Shown: positions 17,330-27,551 of the stretch, piece after piece | How the letters are laid out: each line of letters starts with the position of its first letter | Position numbering within the stretch: position 1 is the stretch's first letter | Assembly: GCA_963818985.1 (NCBI GenBank) | Contig: CAWFUJ010000010.1 | Location: 186,001-250,000 of the forward strand | From: JAFEDN01 sp963818985 | Lineage (GTDB): Bacteria > Pseudomonadota > Gammaproteobacteria > Coxiellales > Coxiellaceae | Direction of reading: 5' to 3' | Length of the DNA stretch: 64,000 nt | Notes under the pieces: model-generated | What the model saw: the letters and a program-made list of their open reading frames with translations, nothing else | Told to the model about the DNA's origin: nothing | The model's database searches: none | Program-made: the position numbers and the translations under genes

Positions 17330-18754
17330 ATGTATCTAAAATCAAAATCCATGCTTTCCTTACTAGCTCTGTCGCTAATTTTTGAAGACGCTTTAGCTAT
17401 TGATCCATTTAAAACCGATTTATCGACCACTCCTAACCCTCAGACCTACTGGCTAAAACCAGACAATTTTAGATTGACTGATCTCGCAGCGCCCATTGCT
17501 AAAGCACAACTACCCTCTAAGCCCATGAGTCTAACCGCAATCATAGATTTTGCACTGCGCAATAACCCACAAACACGCCTGGCCTGGTTTCAAGCCAAAG
17601 AAGCGGCGGCAAATGTAGGCATTACTAAAAGCGCTTATTTGCCTACCCTGGATGCTGGCTATGCGGCAGTGGAAACTGCCAATATATTTTCGAATAACTC
17701 CAAGAATACCTCCGAATTTACCTATGGTCCTAACATCAGTTTTAATTATTTATTGCTAGACTTTGGCAATCGATCAAATACGGTGCTAGCTGCTCAGTTT
17801 GCGCAAATTGCCGCTAATTTAAATCAAAATAATGCAATTCAACAAGTGATCTTGCAAGTTCAACAAGCTTATTATCAAGTTCTAGGATATTTGGCAATCA
17901 TCGAGGCTGATCAAAAAAGTTTACAAGCGGCCACTAAAAGTTTAGATGCGGCGAATGCATTACGCGCCAATGGAATGGCGACGGTGGGAGATGTATATCA
18001 AGCCCAATCTTCCTTAGCCCAAGCCAAATTGAATCTACAAACTGCGCAGGGCAACTATAAAACCACCATGGGGCAACTCGCTACCTTGATGGGAGTGCCT
18101 GCTGACACAGTTATTCACTTAAAACCATTGGCCACTCCCCCTAAGAGTGAACAATTTAATCGAAAGGTGACCGCTTTATTAGCGGATGCCAAATGTAATC
18201 GACCCGATTTATTAGCTGCTGAAGCCGCTGTGGGGCAAACCCAGGCACAACTCAATGCCACCAAAGCGTCGATATTACCTAGTTTGAGCCTGACATCCAA
18301 TATTGTTCCTGGCGGAGTCATCGCCGCGACCACGAGTACCAGCTCGACAACCGGCCTTAGCTTGTCTATCCCATTGTTTACTGGCTTTTCTTACACTTAT
18401 AATGTGAGGAATGCGGAGGCAAAGCTTCATGCGGCTCGGGCTAGTCGTGATCAATTAAATCAACAAGTGCAATTTCAAGTTTGGCAAGCTTACTACACTT
18501 TGCAAATCGCGGCGGAAAATATTGTCACCACGGCCGTATTACTAAAAAGCAGCATCCAGGCTAGTGAACAAGCAATGGGCCAATACACTGCGGGAGTAGG
18601 AAATATTTTAACAGTACTCACGACACAAACCACTTTAGCTAATGCACGTGTGCAAAATATCCAAGCTAAGTTAAATTGGTACGTTGCTTTGGCGCAATTG
18701 GCGGCTGCCATTGGCGCACTCACTTCACCTTCATCGTCAGGTAATTTTTTATGA
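17330..18754 (+). CDS. TolC-family outer-membrane efflux protein
   Basis: A 474-residue outer-membrane channel protein of the TolC/OprM family, expected to trimerise and form the exit duct for the RND pump encoded next. Two repeated outer-membrane efflux domains are visible, each with long Gln/Ala-rich helices (QVILQVQQAYYQV; QLNQQVQFQVWQAYY). A hydrophobic signal-like segment ends near EDALA. The start is uncertain between 17330 and 17351. The 3' end overlaps the adaptor gene by 4 bases, so the three efflux genes form one operon. Confidence 0.88.
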   Translation: MYLKSKSMLSLLALSLIFEDALAIDPFKTDLSTTPNPQTYWLKPDNFRLTDLAAPIAKAQLPSKPMSLTAIIDFALRNNPQTRLAWFQAKEAAANVGITKSAYLPTLDAGYAAVETANIFSNNSKNTSEFTYGPNISFNYLLLDFGNRSNTVLAAQFAQIAANLNQNNAIQQVILQVQQAYYQVLGYLAIIEADQKSLQAATKSLDAANALRANGMATVGDVYQAQSSLAQAKLNLQTAQGNYKTTMGQLATLMGVPADTVIHLKPLATPPKSEQFNRKVTALLADAKCNRPDLLAAEAAVGQTQAQLNATKASILPSLSLTSNIVPGGVIAATTSTSSTTGLSLSIPLFTGFSYTYNVRNAEAKLHAARASRDQLNQQVQFQVWQAYYTLQIAAENIVTTAVLLKSSIQASEQAMGQYTAGVGNILTVLTTQTTLANARVQNIQAKLNWYVALAQLAAAIGALTSPSSSGNFL

Positions 18755-19946
18755 AAAAATCCCCAGGTTTTCGCCTATTGATTTTCATTGTTGCCATTAT
18801 TTTATTGGGATATTTTATTTGGTGGTATACCAAACCGGCTGCTAATATTGGCGGCAATGTTTCACGTCGTAGTGCGCAAGCGGGGGTTTTGGTTAATGTC
18901 ATTCATCCGCAAATTAAGGATGCACCTTTGAGTATTCAAGAAGTTGGCAGTGTGGAGGCTGAACAAACTGTCAATATTATTTCTCAAGTGACAGGAATTT
19001 TAAAAAAATAAACATCAACCAAGGTCAAGACGTCAAACAAGGTCAACTGTTATTTGAAATCGATCCATCGGTATATGCGACTGATGTCATTCAAGCCAAT
19101 GCGAATGTGCAACGTGATAAAGCCCAATTAGATTTATTAAAAGCCACCTCCGAACGTTATAAAAATTTAGCAAAGTTAGAGTATGTGACTCGCCAGCAAT
19201 ATGACGAGTCATTAGCAGCTGTTAGACAGCAAGAAGCAGCGGTTGCTGCTGATGAAGCTCAGCTACATCAAAAGCAAATTTTATTAAATTATACCGAAAT
19301 CCGTTCACCCATTTCCGGCAAAGCAGGGGTGATTAATGTTCATATGGGAGATTTAATCCCGGCAAATAGTTCAACGCCCTTGGTTGTCATCAATAGTTTA
19401 GAAAACGTTTTAATCAATTTTAATGTCAGTCAAAGCCGATTACAGGAAGTGTTAAAGTATCAACGCGCTGGTACATTAAAAGTGAGTGTACTAGATGAAA
19501 GTGGCAAAGAAAAATTAGCGAATGGCGAATTGGCGTTTATTAGCAATGCTGTCAGTGGGCAAACCGGTACAGTACAAGTCAAAGCTAAAGTACCCAATGC
19601 TGATTTGGTGCTTTGGCCAGGGCAATTAGTAACAGTCAAATTAATTTTAACTATTGAAAAAAATGCTCTCGTCATTCCAAGTACAAGCGTACAATTAGGT
19701 CAACAAGGTAATTTTGTTTATTTGGTAAAGAGTAATAAAGCGGTTGTTCAGCCAATCACTATCGCTCGGGACGTTAACGGTATATCAGTGGTGGCTAAAG
19801 GGTTAGAGTTGAATAACGATATTATTGCTGAGGTACCCCCTGGGCTTCAAGAAGGTTCTACCGTGCGTATCGTTGGCGAAACGACTAGTCCAGGTTCTGC
19901 CGCTGCTCCTGCAGCAGGCCGACAACATAGCGGAAAAAAACCGTGA
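18751..19946 (+). pseudogene. RND efflux periplasmic adaptor (AcrA/MexA type) with one-base frameshift
   Basis: The first 86 codons give a membrane anchor (FRLLIFIVAIILLGYFIWW) and the start of the lipoyl domain (VGSVEAEQTVNIISQVTG), then hit a TAA at 19009-19011. The frame continues one base off as INQGQDVKQGQLLFEIDP and runs intact through hairpin and beta-barrel domains to 19946. Adding one A to the seven-A run at 19002-19008 gives a normal 398-residue adaptor. The rest shows no further damage, so this may be a very recent mutation, an assembly error, or a gene read through by slippage at the A run. It normally bridges the TolC-like and RND proteins. Confidence 0.85.
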
Positions 19947-22900
19947 GTATTTCTAAAGTCTTTATTGAACGACCAGTTGCCACCATTGTCTTGACAGTGG
20001 CGCTGATATTATTTGGCTGGTTTGCATACATTGCTTTACCGATCAGCGAGTTGCCTGAAGTTGATTTTCCAACCATTATGGTCAGCGCAAGTCTGCCGGG
20101 TGCTGACCCAGAAACGATGGCCAATACCGTCGCTACACCATTAGAAAAACAATTTAGTGCCATTGCGGGAGTGGATTCAATGAGCTCAACCAGCTCCGCG
20201 GGTCAAACCACAGTGATTTTGCAATTTGCTTTAAATCGCAGTATTGACGCGGCGGCGGCGGACGTACAATCTGCAGTTTCACAGGCTGCTCGAGGTCTTC
20301 CTTCAGATCTTAGTACACCTTTGATCCGTAAATTAAACCCCGCCGCAGCACCTATCTTATTTATTGCGTTAACTGGTAAAGATATCCCTTTAACTACTTT
20401 GGATGATTACGCCGAGACCTATATTGCTCAGCGACTATCTATGATTTCAGGGGTTGCGCAAGTGGGTGTGTATGGCGGCCAGAAATATGCGGTGCGGATT
20501 CATCTTAATCCTCATGCAATTACTTCACGTAATTTAAGCAATGCCAATGTCATCACCGCCATTCAAAGTGCTAATTCTAACCAACCTGGAGGTACCTTAA
20601 AAACCCCCGAGCGTACTTACAATGTGAAAGCGATTAATCAATTTATCAATGCAGACACCTTTAATCGCATTATCATTGGCTTTTCCAATGGCGCCCCGGT
20701 ACGTTTGCAAGATGTGGGTAAAGCCGAAAATAGTGTGGAGAATGATCAGCAAGCGGCTTGGTTCAATAATGAGCGTTCAATCATGTTAGCTGTTATGCGC
20801 CAACCAGGGTCAAACACAGTCGCAGTTGCTGATGCAGTCAAAAAATTATTACCGACTTTAACTCAGAGTTTACCCGGTGGCGCAAAAGCAGATATTCCAT
20901 ATGATCGGTCTTTGTTTATTCGTCAAACTTTAAATGAAATGAAGTTTACCTTGGTACTGGCCATTGTTTTGGTGGCGGGAGTGATTCTTCTATTTCTTGG
21001 TAATATTTCTTCAACTTTTATTGCCATTATTTCTTTACCTGTGGCTTTATTAGCAACCTTTGGATTGATGTATTTATTTGGATATAGCTTAAATAATTTG
21101 TCTTTAATCGGATTGGTATTGGCAGTAGGTTTTATTGTGGATGATGCTATCGTGGTGCTGGAAAACATTGTGCGTTATTTGGAACAGGGTTATAGCCGGC
21201 TATCGGCAGCGTTACAAGGCAGTCAAGAAATTGTTTTTACTGTTATCTCGATGACATTATCTTTAGTGGCGGTTTTTATCCCATTGTTGTTTATGGGCGG
21301 CATCGTTGGCAGATTATTCCGCGAGTTTTCCGTAGTCGTCAGTGTTTCTATTTTGATTTCTGGTGTGGTATCACTCACTTTAACTCCCATGCTTTGTGCG
21401 TATTTATTACGTCCAAAAAAGACTGAGCATTCGTTCTTTCCTTGGTTTGAATGGATATTTAACCACAGCAAAATTGCATATGAACAAGGTTTACGATGGT
21501 CTATTGCCCATACTAAGTCCATATTAATTATGACCGGAGCCGTATTGGTCATGACTTTTGTCCTATTTTCTATGGTCTCTAAAGGATTTGTCGCGTCTGA
21601 AGACACTGGTATTATTTATGGTTTTATTAAAGTGCCTGTCGGTTTACCAATAGAGGAGTTTAGCAGGCGTCAACAAGCATTAACTAATGTCATTAATAAA
21701 AATCCGAATGTTGAGAGCGTGATGTCGAGTATCGGACAGGGCAAAGGGGGTGGCAAAGCCAGCAATAATGGCCAGCTTTTTATTCGTTTGAAGCCTCCTT
21801 CAAGCCGACATATGAATGCCGATGAATTAGTAGCACAATTACGTGTAGAGTCGGCGAAAATTCCTGGTATTCAAGCCTTTTATGTCAATCCTCCTGCCCT
21901 GCAAATTGGCAGTAAATCCTCGAGTAGCAGTTATCAATATATTTTGCAAGGCAGTAATCTGCAACAATTGCAGACGGTTGCTGAAAATTTACAAGATAAA
22001 TTGAAAAAAATTCCAGGTGTTAAAGATGTGGATACCGACTTGGACTTAACCAGTCCAGAAGTGCGAGTAAAAATATTACCAGAACATGCGGCGGCGCTCG
22101 GCGTGAGTACCTCTGCTATCCAAACCGCTTTATACAATGCTTACGGGCAGCGGGAAGTCAGTTCCATTTACACACCCTTGAACGAGTATTCGGTCATTAT
22201 TGATGTGGATCCGAGTTATCAAAAAAGTATTAGTGCCTTGCAATCGATTTATGTGCCAACCGCGAATAACACCTTAGTGCCGCTCAGTTCAGTAGCTACT
22301 TTGCAGCCAGGCGTCGGACCACAGACTATCAGCCATTATGGCCAACTTCCATCCGTAGTTGTTTCTTATAATTTAGCGTTGGGAGCTTCACTTGGGGACG
22401 TCAACAAAGAGGTGCAAGCAATCGCAAAAAGTGTGATGCCTCTGGGCGTGACCGGAAGTTTTGGTGGTTCTGCACAGGCATTTCAATCTTCCACTAATTC
22501 CATGCCAATACTATTGTTGATTACAATTTTTATTATTTATGTGGTATTGGCGATTCTCTATGAACATTTTATTCACCCTATCACTATTTTAACTGCATTA
22601 CCTTTTGCAGCGTTTGGTGCGCTATTAATGTTATTAATATTTCACATGGAACTCGATTTATTTAGTTTTATTGGCATTATTTTATTGATTGGATTAGTGA
22701 AAAAGAACGGCATTATGATGGTCGATTTTGCTATTGAAGCCAAACGCAAACATCATATAGAAGCAAAAGATGCGATTATTCAAGCCTGTCTCATTCGCTA
22801 TCGTCCGATTATGATGACGACACTGACGGCCATTTTGGCTACCTTGCCTCTGGCAATAGGCTTAGGTGCAGGAAGTGAAGCGCGGCGTCCGATGGGAATT

Positions 22901-23023
22901 GCGGTAGTGGGCGGTTTATTGTTTTCTCAAATGTTAACCTTGTTTGTCACACCGGTTTTTTATTTGGTAATGGAAAAGTTTACCAAAAAATTTAGAAAAC
23001 CTAATAAATTAGAAAATTCATAA
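19943..23023 (+). CDS. RND multidrug efflux permease (AcrB/MdtBC type)
   Basis: A 1026-residue inner-membrane proton/drug antiporter of the HAE1/RND superfamily. It shows the usual layout of one N-terminal membrane helix, a large periplasmic loop, six helices including GLVLAVGFIVDDAIVVLEN with the paired Asp residues of the proton relay, a second periplasmic loop, and five to six terminal helices (GIILLIGLVKKNGIMMVD). The length is normal. The start overlaps the adaptor stop by 4 bases. The substrate cannot be inferred. If the adaptor is truly broken, this pump would need another adaptor. Confidence 0.95.
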   Translation: MSISKVFIERPVATIVLTVALILFGWFAYIALPISELPEVDFPTIMVSASLPGADPETMANTVATPLEKQFSAIAGVDSMSSTSSAGQTTVILQFALNRSIDAAAADVQSAVSQAARGLPSDLSTPLIRKLNPAAAPILFIALTGKDIPLTTLDDYAETYIAQRLSMISGVAQVGVYGGQKYAVRIHLNPHAITSRNLSNANVITAIQSANSNQPGGTLKTPERTYNVKAINQFINADTFNRIIIGFSNGAPVRLQDVGKAENSVENDQQAAWFNNERSIMLAVMRQPGSNTVAVADAVKKLLPTLTQSLPGGAKADIPYDRSLFIRQTLNEMKFTLVLAIVLVAGVILLFLGNISSTFIAIISLPVALLATFGLMYLFGYSLNNLSLIGLVLAVGFIVDDAIVVLENIVRYLEQGYSRLSAALQGSQEIVFTVISMTLSLVAVFIPLLFMGGIVGRLFREFSVVVSVSILISGVVSLTLTPMLCAYLLRPKKTEHSFFPWFEWIFNHSKIAYEQGLRWSIAHTKSILIMTGAVLVMTFVLFSMVSKGFVASEDTGIIYGFIKVPVGLPIEEFSRRQQALTNVINKNPNVESVMSSIGQGKGGGKASNNGQLFIRLKPPSSRHMNADELVAQLRVESAKIPGIQAFYVNPPALQIGSKSSSSSYQYILQGSNLQQLQTVAENLQDKLKKIPGVKDVDTDLDLTSPEVRVKILPEHAAALGVSTSAIQTALYNAYGQREVSSIYTPLNEYSVIIDVDPSYQKSISALQSIYVPTANNTLVPLSSVATLQPGVGPQTISHYGQLPSVVVSYNLALGASLGDVNKEVQAIAKSVMPLGVTGSFGGSAQAFQSSTNSMPILLLITIFIIYVVLAILYEHFIHPITILTALPFAAFGALLMLLIFHMELDLFSFIGIILLIGLVKKNGIMMVDFAIEAKRKHHIEAKDAIIQACLIRYRPIMMTTLTAILATLPLAIGLGAGSEARRPMGIAVVGGLLFSQMLTLFVTPVFYLVMEKFTKKFRKPNKLENS

Positions 23024-23040
23024 TAAATGGGAGATTTGCC

Positions 23041-23493
23041 ATGAAAAAAAATATATTGATTAGTGTGATTTGTGGTTTAGCTTTTTCTTGGTCTAGCGTT
23101 TATGCTATGACTGATAAACAATTAGTGACCAATAAACGCAATGTGGTGGCTTTTTATGAAGCGGCGCTTAATCAAAAGAATTACCAAGCTGCAGCTCAAT
23201 ACCTGGGCTCACGCTATACTCAACATAATCCGACTGCTGCCGATGGCAAAGAAGGTTTTGAAAAATTTATCGAATTTTTAAAAGAAAAATTTCCAGAGTC
23301 GCATAGTGAGATTAAACGGGTATTTGCTGATGGAAATTATGTCATTTTGCACGTCCATTCAGTGCGAGTTCCGGGAACTCGCGGACGAGCCATTATCGAT
23401 ATTTTTAAATTAAATAACGGCAAGATCGTTGAACATTGGGACGTAGTTCAAGATATTCCAGAAAATTCAGCCAATAACAACACGATGTTTTAA
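23041..23493 (+). CDS. Secreted SnoaL-like (NTF2-fold) protein
   Basis: A 150-residue protein with a cleavable signal peptide (residues 1-22, ending near VYA) followed by a SnoaL-like NTF2-fold domain: NVVAFYEAALNQKN, YTQHNPTAADG and a terminal IDIFKLNNGKIVEHWDVVQDIP, which is the family's signature strand. Relatives in this group are called predicted ester cyclase or aldol-condensing enzymes, but function is mostly unknown. It lies 17 bases after the RND gene on the same strand with GGGAG ahead, so it may belong to the efflux operon. Confidence 0.8.
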   Translation: MKKNILISVICGLAFSWSSVYAMTDKQLVTNKRNVVAFYEAALNQKNYQAAAQYLGSRYTQHNPTAADGKEGFEKFIEFLKEKFPESHSEIKRVFADGNYVILHVHSVRVPGTRGRAIIDIFKLNNGKIVEHWDVVQDIPENSANNNTMF

Positions 23494-23529
23494 GTTGACT
23501 GAGTTATGAGTTTTCTGGGATGACATAAT

Positions 23530-24888
23530 TCAGGTTATGTTGACTTCATTATTCGAACGTTTAAGAATTTTTTCAACTACACACTCACATTCCCCCCGAG
23601 CAAATTGAATTTGAATTTTATCGCTAAGTTGAAGCTGAGTGGCTTGTGAAATAATTGTTTTTTCCTTGCGGACAATAGCAAAGCCACGTTCTAAAGTTTG
23701 CAAAGGGCTTAAGGCATTCAATGCTTGCGCTGCTTGACGAATTTGCTGATGTTGCTGTGCTAAGTATTGCTGCATTAAAATGAATAATCGACGTTGGCAG
23801 GTAATTAAATGATCCTGATCGCGTTCAATGCCAGGCAAAGGATTAAAATGTTGCCAGCGCATAATCAATTTATTAAGTTCAGCATAACGATGACGTAGGA
23901 AATGATGATTAGCCAATAACAACCGATGTTCCAATTGATCTAAAGTTTGAGCCTGATCTCGCAGGCGCTGGCCAGGGTGACGTAAACGCTTATTCATATG
24001 CAGCAATTGATCTTGTAATTGCTTTAACTTTGATAATTGTAAATGATAAATACGTTTTTCTAAATGTTGAAAATGCCTTAGCCATTCTTTCCAATCAGGA
24101 CTCACTCGTTCGGCAGCAGCAGAAGGGGTCGGTGCGCGTAGGTCGGCCACAAAATCGGCGATGGTAAAATCGACTTCGTGACCCACCGCGCTGATAACAG
24201 GAATATTGCTTGCATCAATTGCATAAGCGACAATTTCTTCATTAAAAGGCCATAAATCTTCAATAGACCCGCCGCCGCGCGATAAAATAAGCACATCGCA
24301 TTCACGACGCTCATTAGCAATTTGTAAAGCTTTTACTATTTGTTTAGCAGCGAGGTCACCTTGAACAAGACTTGGATAAATGATCACCGGGATGGCTGGA
24401 AAACGTCTCTTGAGCACGGTTAAAATATCATGAACGGCTGCTCCCTGCGGAGATGTTATTATACCTATAGTTTTGGGCAATAAAGGCAGTGGTTTTTTAC
24501 GGTTTTCAGCAAATAATCCCGCCTCACTTAATCGTTGTTTTAAAATTTCAAATGCTTTTTGCAAGGCGCCGCTACCACTTAACTCAAGTTGTTGGACAAT
24601 CAATTGAAATTCGCCTCGAGCTTCATACAAGCTCACTTGTGCCAAGGCTAAAACTTGTTGACCATTTTTTACTGCAAAACTTAGTCGACGGCCATTCATA
24701 CGGAATAAAGCGCAACGGGCTTGAGCTTCTGAATCTTTTAAAGAAAAATATAAATGCCCAGAACTTGCTTGGATAAGATTAGAAATTTCCCCGCTAATCC
24801 ATATCTGCCCGATTTTTCCCTCCAGCAATTGACGCGCTAAACTGTTTAACTCGGCAACGCTGTAAATATGTTTATTAATAATTTTCAC
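23530..24888 (-). CDS. xseA: Exodeoxyribonuclease VII large subunit
   Basis: A 452-residue protein (E. coli 456) that with XseB degrades single-stranded DNA. It has the N-terminal OB-fold (IWISGEISNLIQASSGHLYFSLKD) and the catalytic domain with ITSPQGAAVHDIL, LSRGGGSIEDLWPFNEE and SAVGHEVDFTIADFVADLRAPTPS split over the conserved core, then a long coiled-coil. It uses a GTG start and follows the dienelactone hydrolase gene after about 7 bases; xseB is not in this window. Confidence 0.97.
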   Translation of the reverse strand: MKIINKHIYSVAELNSLARQLLEGKIGQIWISGEISNLIQASSGHLYFSLKDSEAQARCALFRMNGRRLSFAVKNGQQVLALAQVSLYEARGEFQLIVQQLELSGSGALQKAFEILKQRLSEAGLFAENRKKPLPLLPKTIGIITSPQGAAVHDILTVLKRRFPAIPVIIYPSLVQGDLAAKQIVKALQIANERRECDVLILSRGGGSIEDLWPFNEEIVAYAIDASNIPVISAVGHEVDFTIADFVADLRAPTPSAAAERVSPDWKEWLRHFQHLEKRIYHLQLSKLKQLQDQLLHMNKRLRHPGQRLRDQAQTLDQLEHRLLLANHHFLRHRYAELNKLIMRWQHFNPLPGIERDQDHLITCQRRLFILMQQYLAQQHQQIRQAAQALNALSPLQTLERGFAIVRKEKTIISQATQLQLSDKIQIQFARGECECVVEKILKRSNNEVNIT

Positions 24889-24894
24889 GGATAG

Positions 24895-25608
24895 TTATTC
24901 AAAAATTTCTTGGAAAAAATTTTTCATTGACTGCCAAGAACGGCGTTCTGCAATTGGATTATAAATTAGGCCTAATTGAGTATCTTTCACATGCGGATTA
25001 GTGAAAGCGTGTTGGGTATGGCCATAAATATGTATTTGCCAATCGGCAGCGCTTAATTCCATTTCCTGTTGGAATGCAGCCACAGTCTCGGCAGGGCATA
25101 GGGGATCTGCATAACCATGCAACGCTAGAATTTTTGCACTAATTGATTGAGTAGGTAATTTTTCTGGACGATTTAGTAAACCATGGAAGCTAACGACTCC
25201 TTGAATTGCCGCGCCGCTTCGAGCTAAATCTAAAGCACATAAACCACCAAAACAAAAGCCAATGACAGCAATGCGCTGTCTATCAACTTGTGGTAAGGTT
25301 TTGGCAAAGTTGAGTGCGGCCTGAATTCGTTCAAGCAGCAAACGCCGATCGTCCATAAATGGTTTTATCAGTTTGGCATTTTCTTCTGGGGAATGGCCTA
25401 AAATGCCTTTGCCAAACATATCCAATGCAAAACCAGCATAGCCGAGTTTTGTTAATTCCTCTGTTTTTTTACAAGCAATATCGTCACGTCCAGCCCAGGC
25501 ATGTGCGACTAAAACCAATGGAAAAGAACGACCCTGATCCTGAGGCCGCGCGAAGTAGCCCTCCAATAAAGTTTTACCATCTTGGTAGTTGAGATATTCA
25601 GTTTTCAT
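24895..25608 (-). CDS. Dienelactone hydrolase family protein
   Basis: A 237-residue alpha/beta hydrolase of the dienelactone hydrolase (DLH) family. The nucleophile is the Cys in VIGFCFGGLCALD, as in true DLH enzymes, with the acid in GYADPLCP and the His in YGHTQHAFTNP. The physiological substrate is unknown. There is no signal peptide, so it is cytoplasmic. It is directly upstream of xseA on the minus strand and likely co-transcribed. Confidence 0.92.
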   Translation of the reverse strand: MKTEYLNYQDGKTLLEGYFARPQDQGRSFPLVLVAHAWAGRDDIACKKTEELTKLGYAGFALDMFGKGILGHSPEENAKLIKPFMDDRRLLLERIQAALNFAKTLPQVDRQRIAVIGFCFGGLCALDLARSGAAIQGVVSFHGLLNRPEKLPTQSISAKILALHGYADPLCPAETVAAFQQEMELSAADWQIHIYGHTQHAFTNPHVKDTQLGLIYNPIAERRSWQSMKNFFQEIFE

Positions 25609-25714
25609 AAAGACCTCATCGCTTATTTATGGAAATTTTTAGACAATATCTGTATATTCCAGTTTAAAATGATAGTTTGACACATCTATTTATCTATATA
25701 AAGAGGAACTTAAT

Positions 25715-26050
25715 ATGAGCATTATCCGTTATATTGTATTAATTTGTGGATGTTGGTTCGCAACTTCTGTGGTGGCACAAACTCTTCCGCCAGTTAGCCA
25801 ACAAGATTTGCAGCGAGTGGCACAAACATTGCAACAGGATCTTGCTAAAGTTGCTAGCAGCATTGGTCCACAATTACAGAAACAACAAGATTTAACCCAA
25901 CAACATATGAGTCAAGTTCAAAAGCAATTAGAAGGTGACATCATTAAATTGCAGCAACAAATTCAGCAGATGCAAACTCATAACGTCCAACAATTACAAA
26001 TCTTGCAAAAGCAAATCGACGAGCTGCGCCAAGCAAAATCCAGGAAATAA
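25715..26050 (+). CDS. Small secreted Gln-rich coiled-coil protein
   Basis: A 111-residue product with a signal peptide (RYIVLICGCWFATSVVAQ, cleavage near residue 22) and a mature part that is almost entirely a Gln/Lys-rich helix with heptad-like spacing, suggesting a periplasmic coiled coil. An AGAGGA ribosome binding site precedes the ATG. No family is recognised. It stands alone between genes on the opposite strand. Confidence 0.7.
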   Translation: MSIIRYIVLICGCWFATSVVAQTLPPVSQQDLQRVAQTLQQDLAKVASSIGPQLQKQQDLTQQHMSQVQKQLEGDIIKLQQQIQQMQTHNVQQLQILQKQIDELRQAKSRK

Positions 26051-26097
26051 TTTGGCCTATTATCTCTTTTGGTTAGAGAGGAAATTATATGACACAA

Positions 26098-27348
26098 TTA
26101 AATAATATCCCAAGGGATTACATAATCATTTTCTGTTACCGCATAAACAGTATTCGTTGGAGCGATGATCAGCCCTGGCTGCACATTTAATTTAGGGTGA
26201 GACTCACGGAATGCTTTCAAACCCTTCGCGTCACTGCGTTTTGGACGACTATTGGTTTTAATTTCAATTGGGAAAAACTGTCCATCTCGTTCTAACAAAA
26301 GATCGCATTCGGCTCCGCTATAAACTCGCCAATGATACATTTGAGCAGGTGTTGACATAATCAGAGATTGTTTGCGCAGCTCAGCAACCACTACGGTTTC
26401 AAATAACGCACCTAATAAAGGATGGCTCGCAATAGCTTGCGGACTAGACAACAATTGTGAAAAACAAACTTGTCCAGTATCGGCAAAATATCCTTTTGGT
26501 TTAGAGCTCACTCTTTTAATTACATTATTCGAATAGGCTGGTACTTCAAACCATTCAAATGCCTGCATAAGAGCAGCCAACCAACGCTTTGCTGTTTGAG
26601 GGGTGATATGAATATCTCGGCCTAATTCACTATAATTAATTTCCTGAGCGGTCATAGCTGCGCACAGTTTTACAAAACGGCCAAATTGATGTAAGTCATT
26701 AACATCGGCCAGTAGACGAATATCTCTTTCTATGTATGTTCTTTGGTATGAAGCATGAAAATTTGGAATCAAATCTTCATCAATAAAATTAGTTTCAGGC
26801 AAAAACCCGCGCCAAATTTGTTTATACAGTGTTCTTGGCAAATTTAGACGAGAATGCTTTTCTGCTAAGAATAACTTTGGATTGTCCAACCAACGCTCTA
26901 ACCATGGTTTGACGGGGAAATCTTGTGCAATTTCCGTTAAAGAAAAACCTTCCAAATTCACTAGAATAGCCCGTCCTGCTAAACTTTCGGCAATTTGTTT
27001 TATCACACCCCATTGCTGAGAACCTGTTAATAAATACAGACCAGGTTTTTTAAGTTGATCAATACGAATTTTTAAGGCTGGCAATAATTCTGGCGCATAC
27101 TGAATTTCGTCTAGAATTAATGGGGCTGGGTTATTATTTAAAAAAAGGTCGGGGTCGGCGCGAGCATTTTGTACATCTTGAACAGGTTCGAAAACAATTC
27201 GAGGTAATTCAGGAAAAGCGTGACTCAGCAAGGTGCTTTTCCCAACCTGACGAGCGCCCAGAACCACCACACATGAGAAATGGGCAAAAAGTTTTTGCAA
27301 ACGATCATTAATTGCTCGATTGAAATAAGGGTATTGCCCGATTTTCAT
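26098..27348 (-). CDS. AAA ATPase with DUF4143 domain
   Basis: A 416-residue protein of the widespread AAA_14/DUF4143 type. The ATPase domain has GARQVGKSTLLSHAF (Walker A), LILDEIQYAPELL (Walker B) and a sensor in LLTGSQQW. The C-terminal DUF4143 part includes YHWRVYSGAECDLLLERDGQFFPIEIK in pieces, which resembles a restriction-endonuclease-like fold with the D-x-ExK pattern. Its role is unknown, although such genes are common in mobile or accessory DNA. It is a single gene, flanked on its promoter side by a large palindromic repeat. Confidence 0.9.
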   Translation of the reverse strand: MKIGQYPYFNRAINDRLQKLFAHFSCVVVLGARQVGKSTLLSHAFPELPRIVFEPVQDVQNARADPDLFLNNNPAPLILDEIQYAPELLPALKIRIDQLKKPGLYLLTGSQQWGVIKQIAESLAGRAILVNLEGFSLTEIAQDFPVKPWLERWLDNPKLFLAEKHSRLNLPRTLYKQIWRGFLPETNFIDEDLIPNFHASYQRTYIERDIRLLADVNDLHQFGRFVKLCAAMTAQEINYSELGRDIHITPQTAKRWLAALMQAFEWFEVPAYSNNVIKRVSSKPKGYFADTGQVCFSQLLSSPQAIASHPLLGALFETVVVAELRKQSLIMSTPAQMYHWRVYSGAECDLLLERDGQFFPIEIKTNSRPKRSDAKGLKAFRESHPKLNVQPGLIIAPTNTVYAVTENDYVIPWDII

Positions 27349-27412
27349 GATTAAACATACCTTTAACTTGAATTCTAATGATTATATCATCAAAATTCGA
27401 GATAAACGAATA

Positions 27413-27540
27413 TTTCCCCTCTCCCATCCGGGAGAGGGCTATGGTGAGGGGATATTTATAAAGGTAGCAGAAGGTAGTTCGAGAAGTACCTTTATAGATA
27501 TCCCCTCACCCTAACCCTCTCCCTGGTGGGAGAGGGGAAA
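27413..27540. repeat. Large imperfect palindrome (about 128 bp)
   Basis: Arms of about 54 bases (27413-27466 and 27487-27540) are complementary with a few mismatches around a 20-base centre. Each arm also folds on itself through CCCTCTCCC...GGGAGAGGG. The structure is typical of a non-autonomous palindromic element. It lies between the ATPase gene start and the sbcB stop. Confidence 0.85.
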
Positions 27541-27551
27541 CGTCGGATTTT

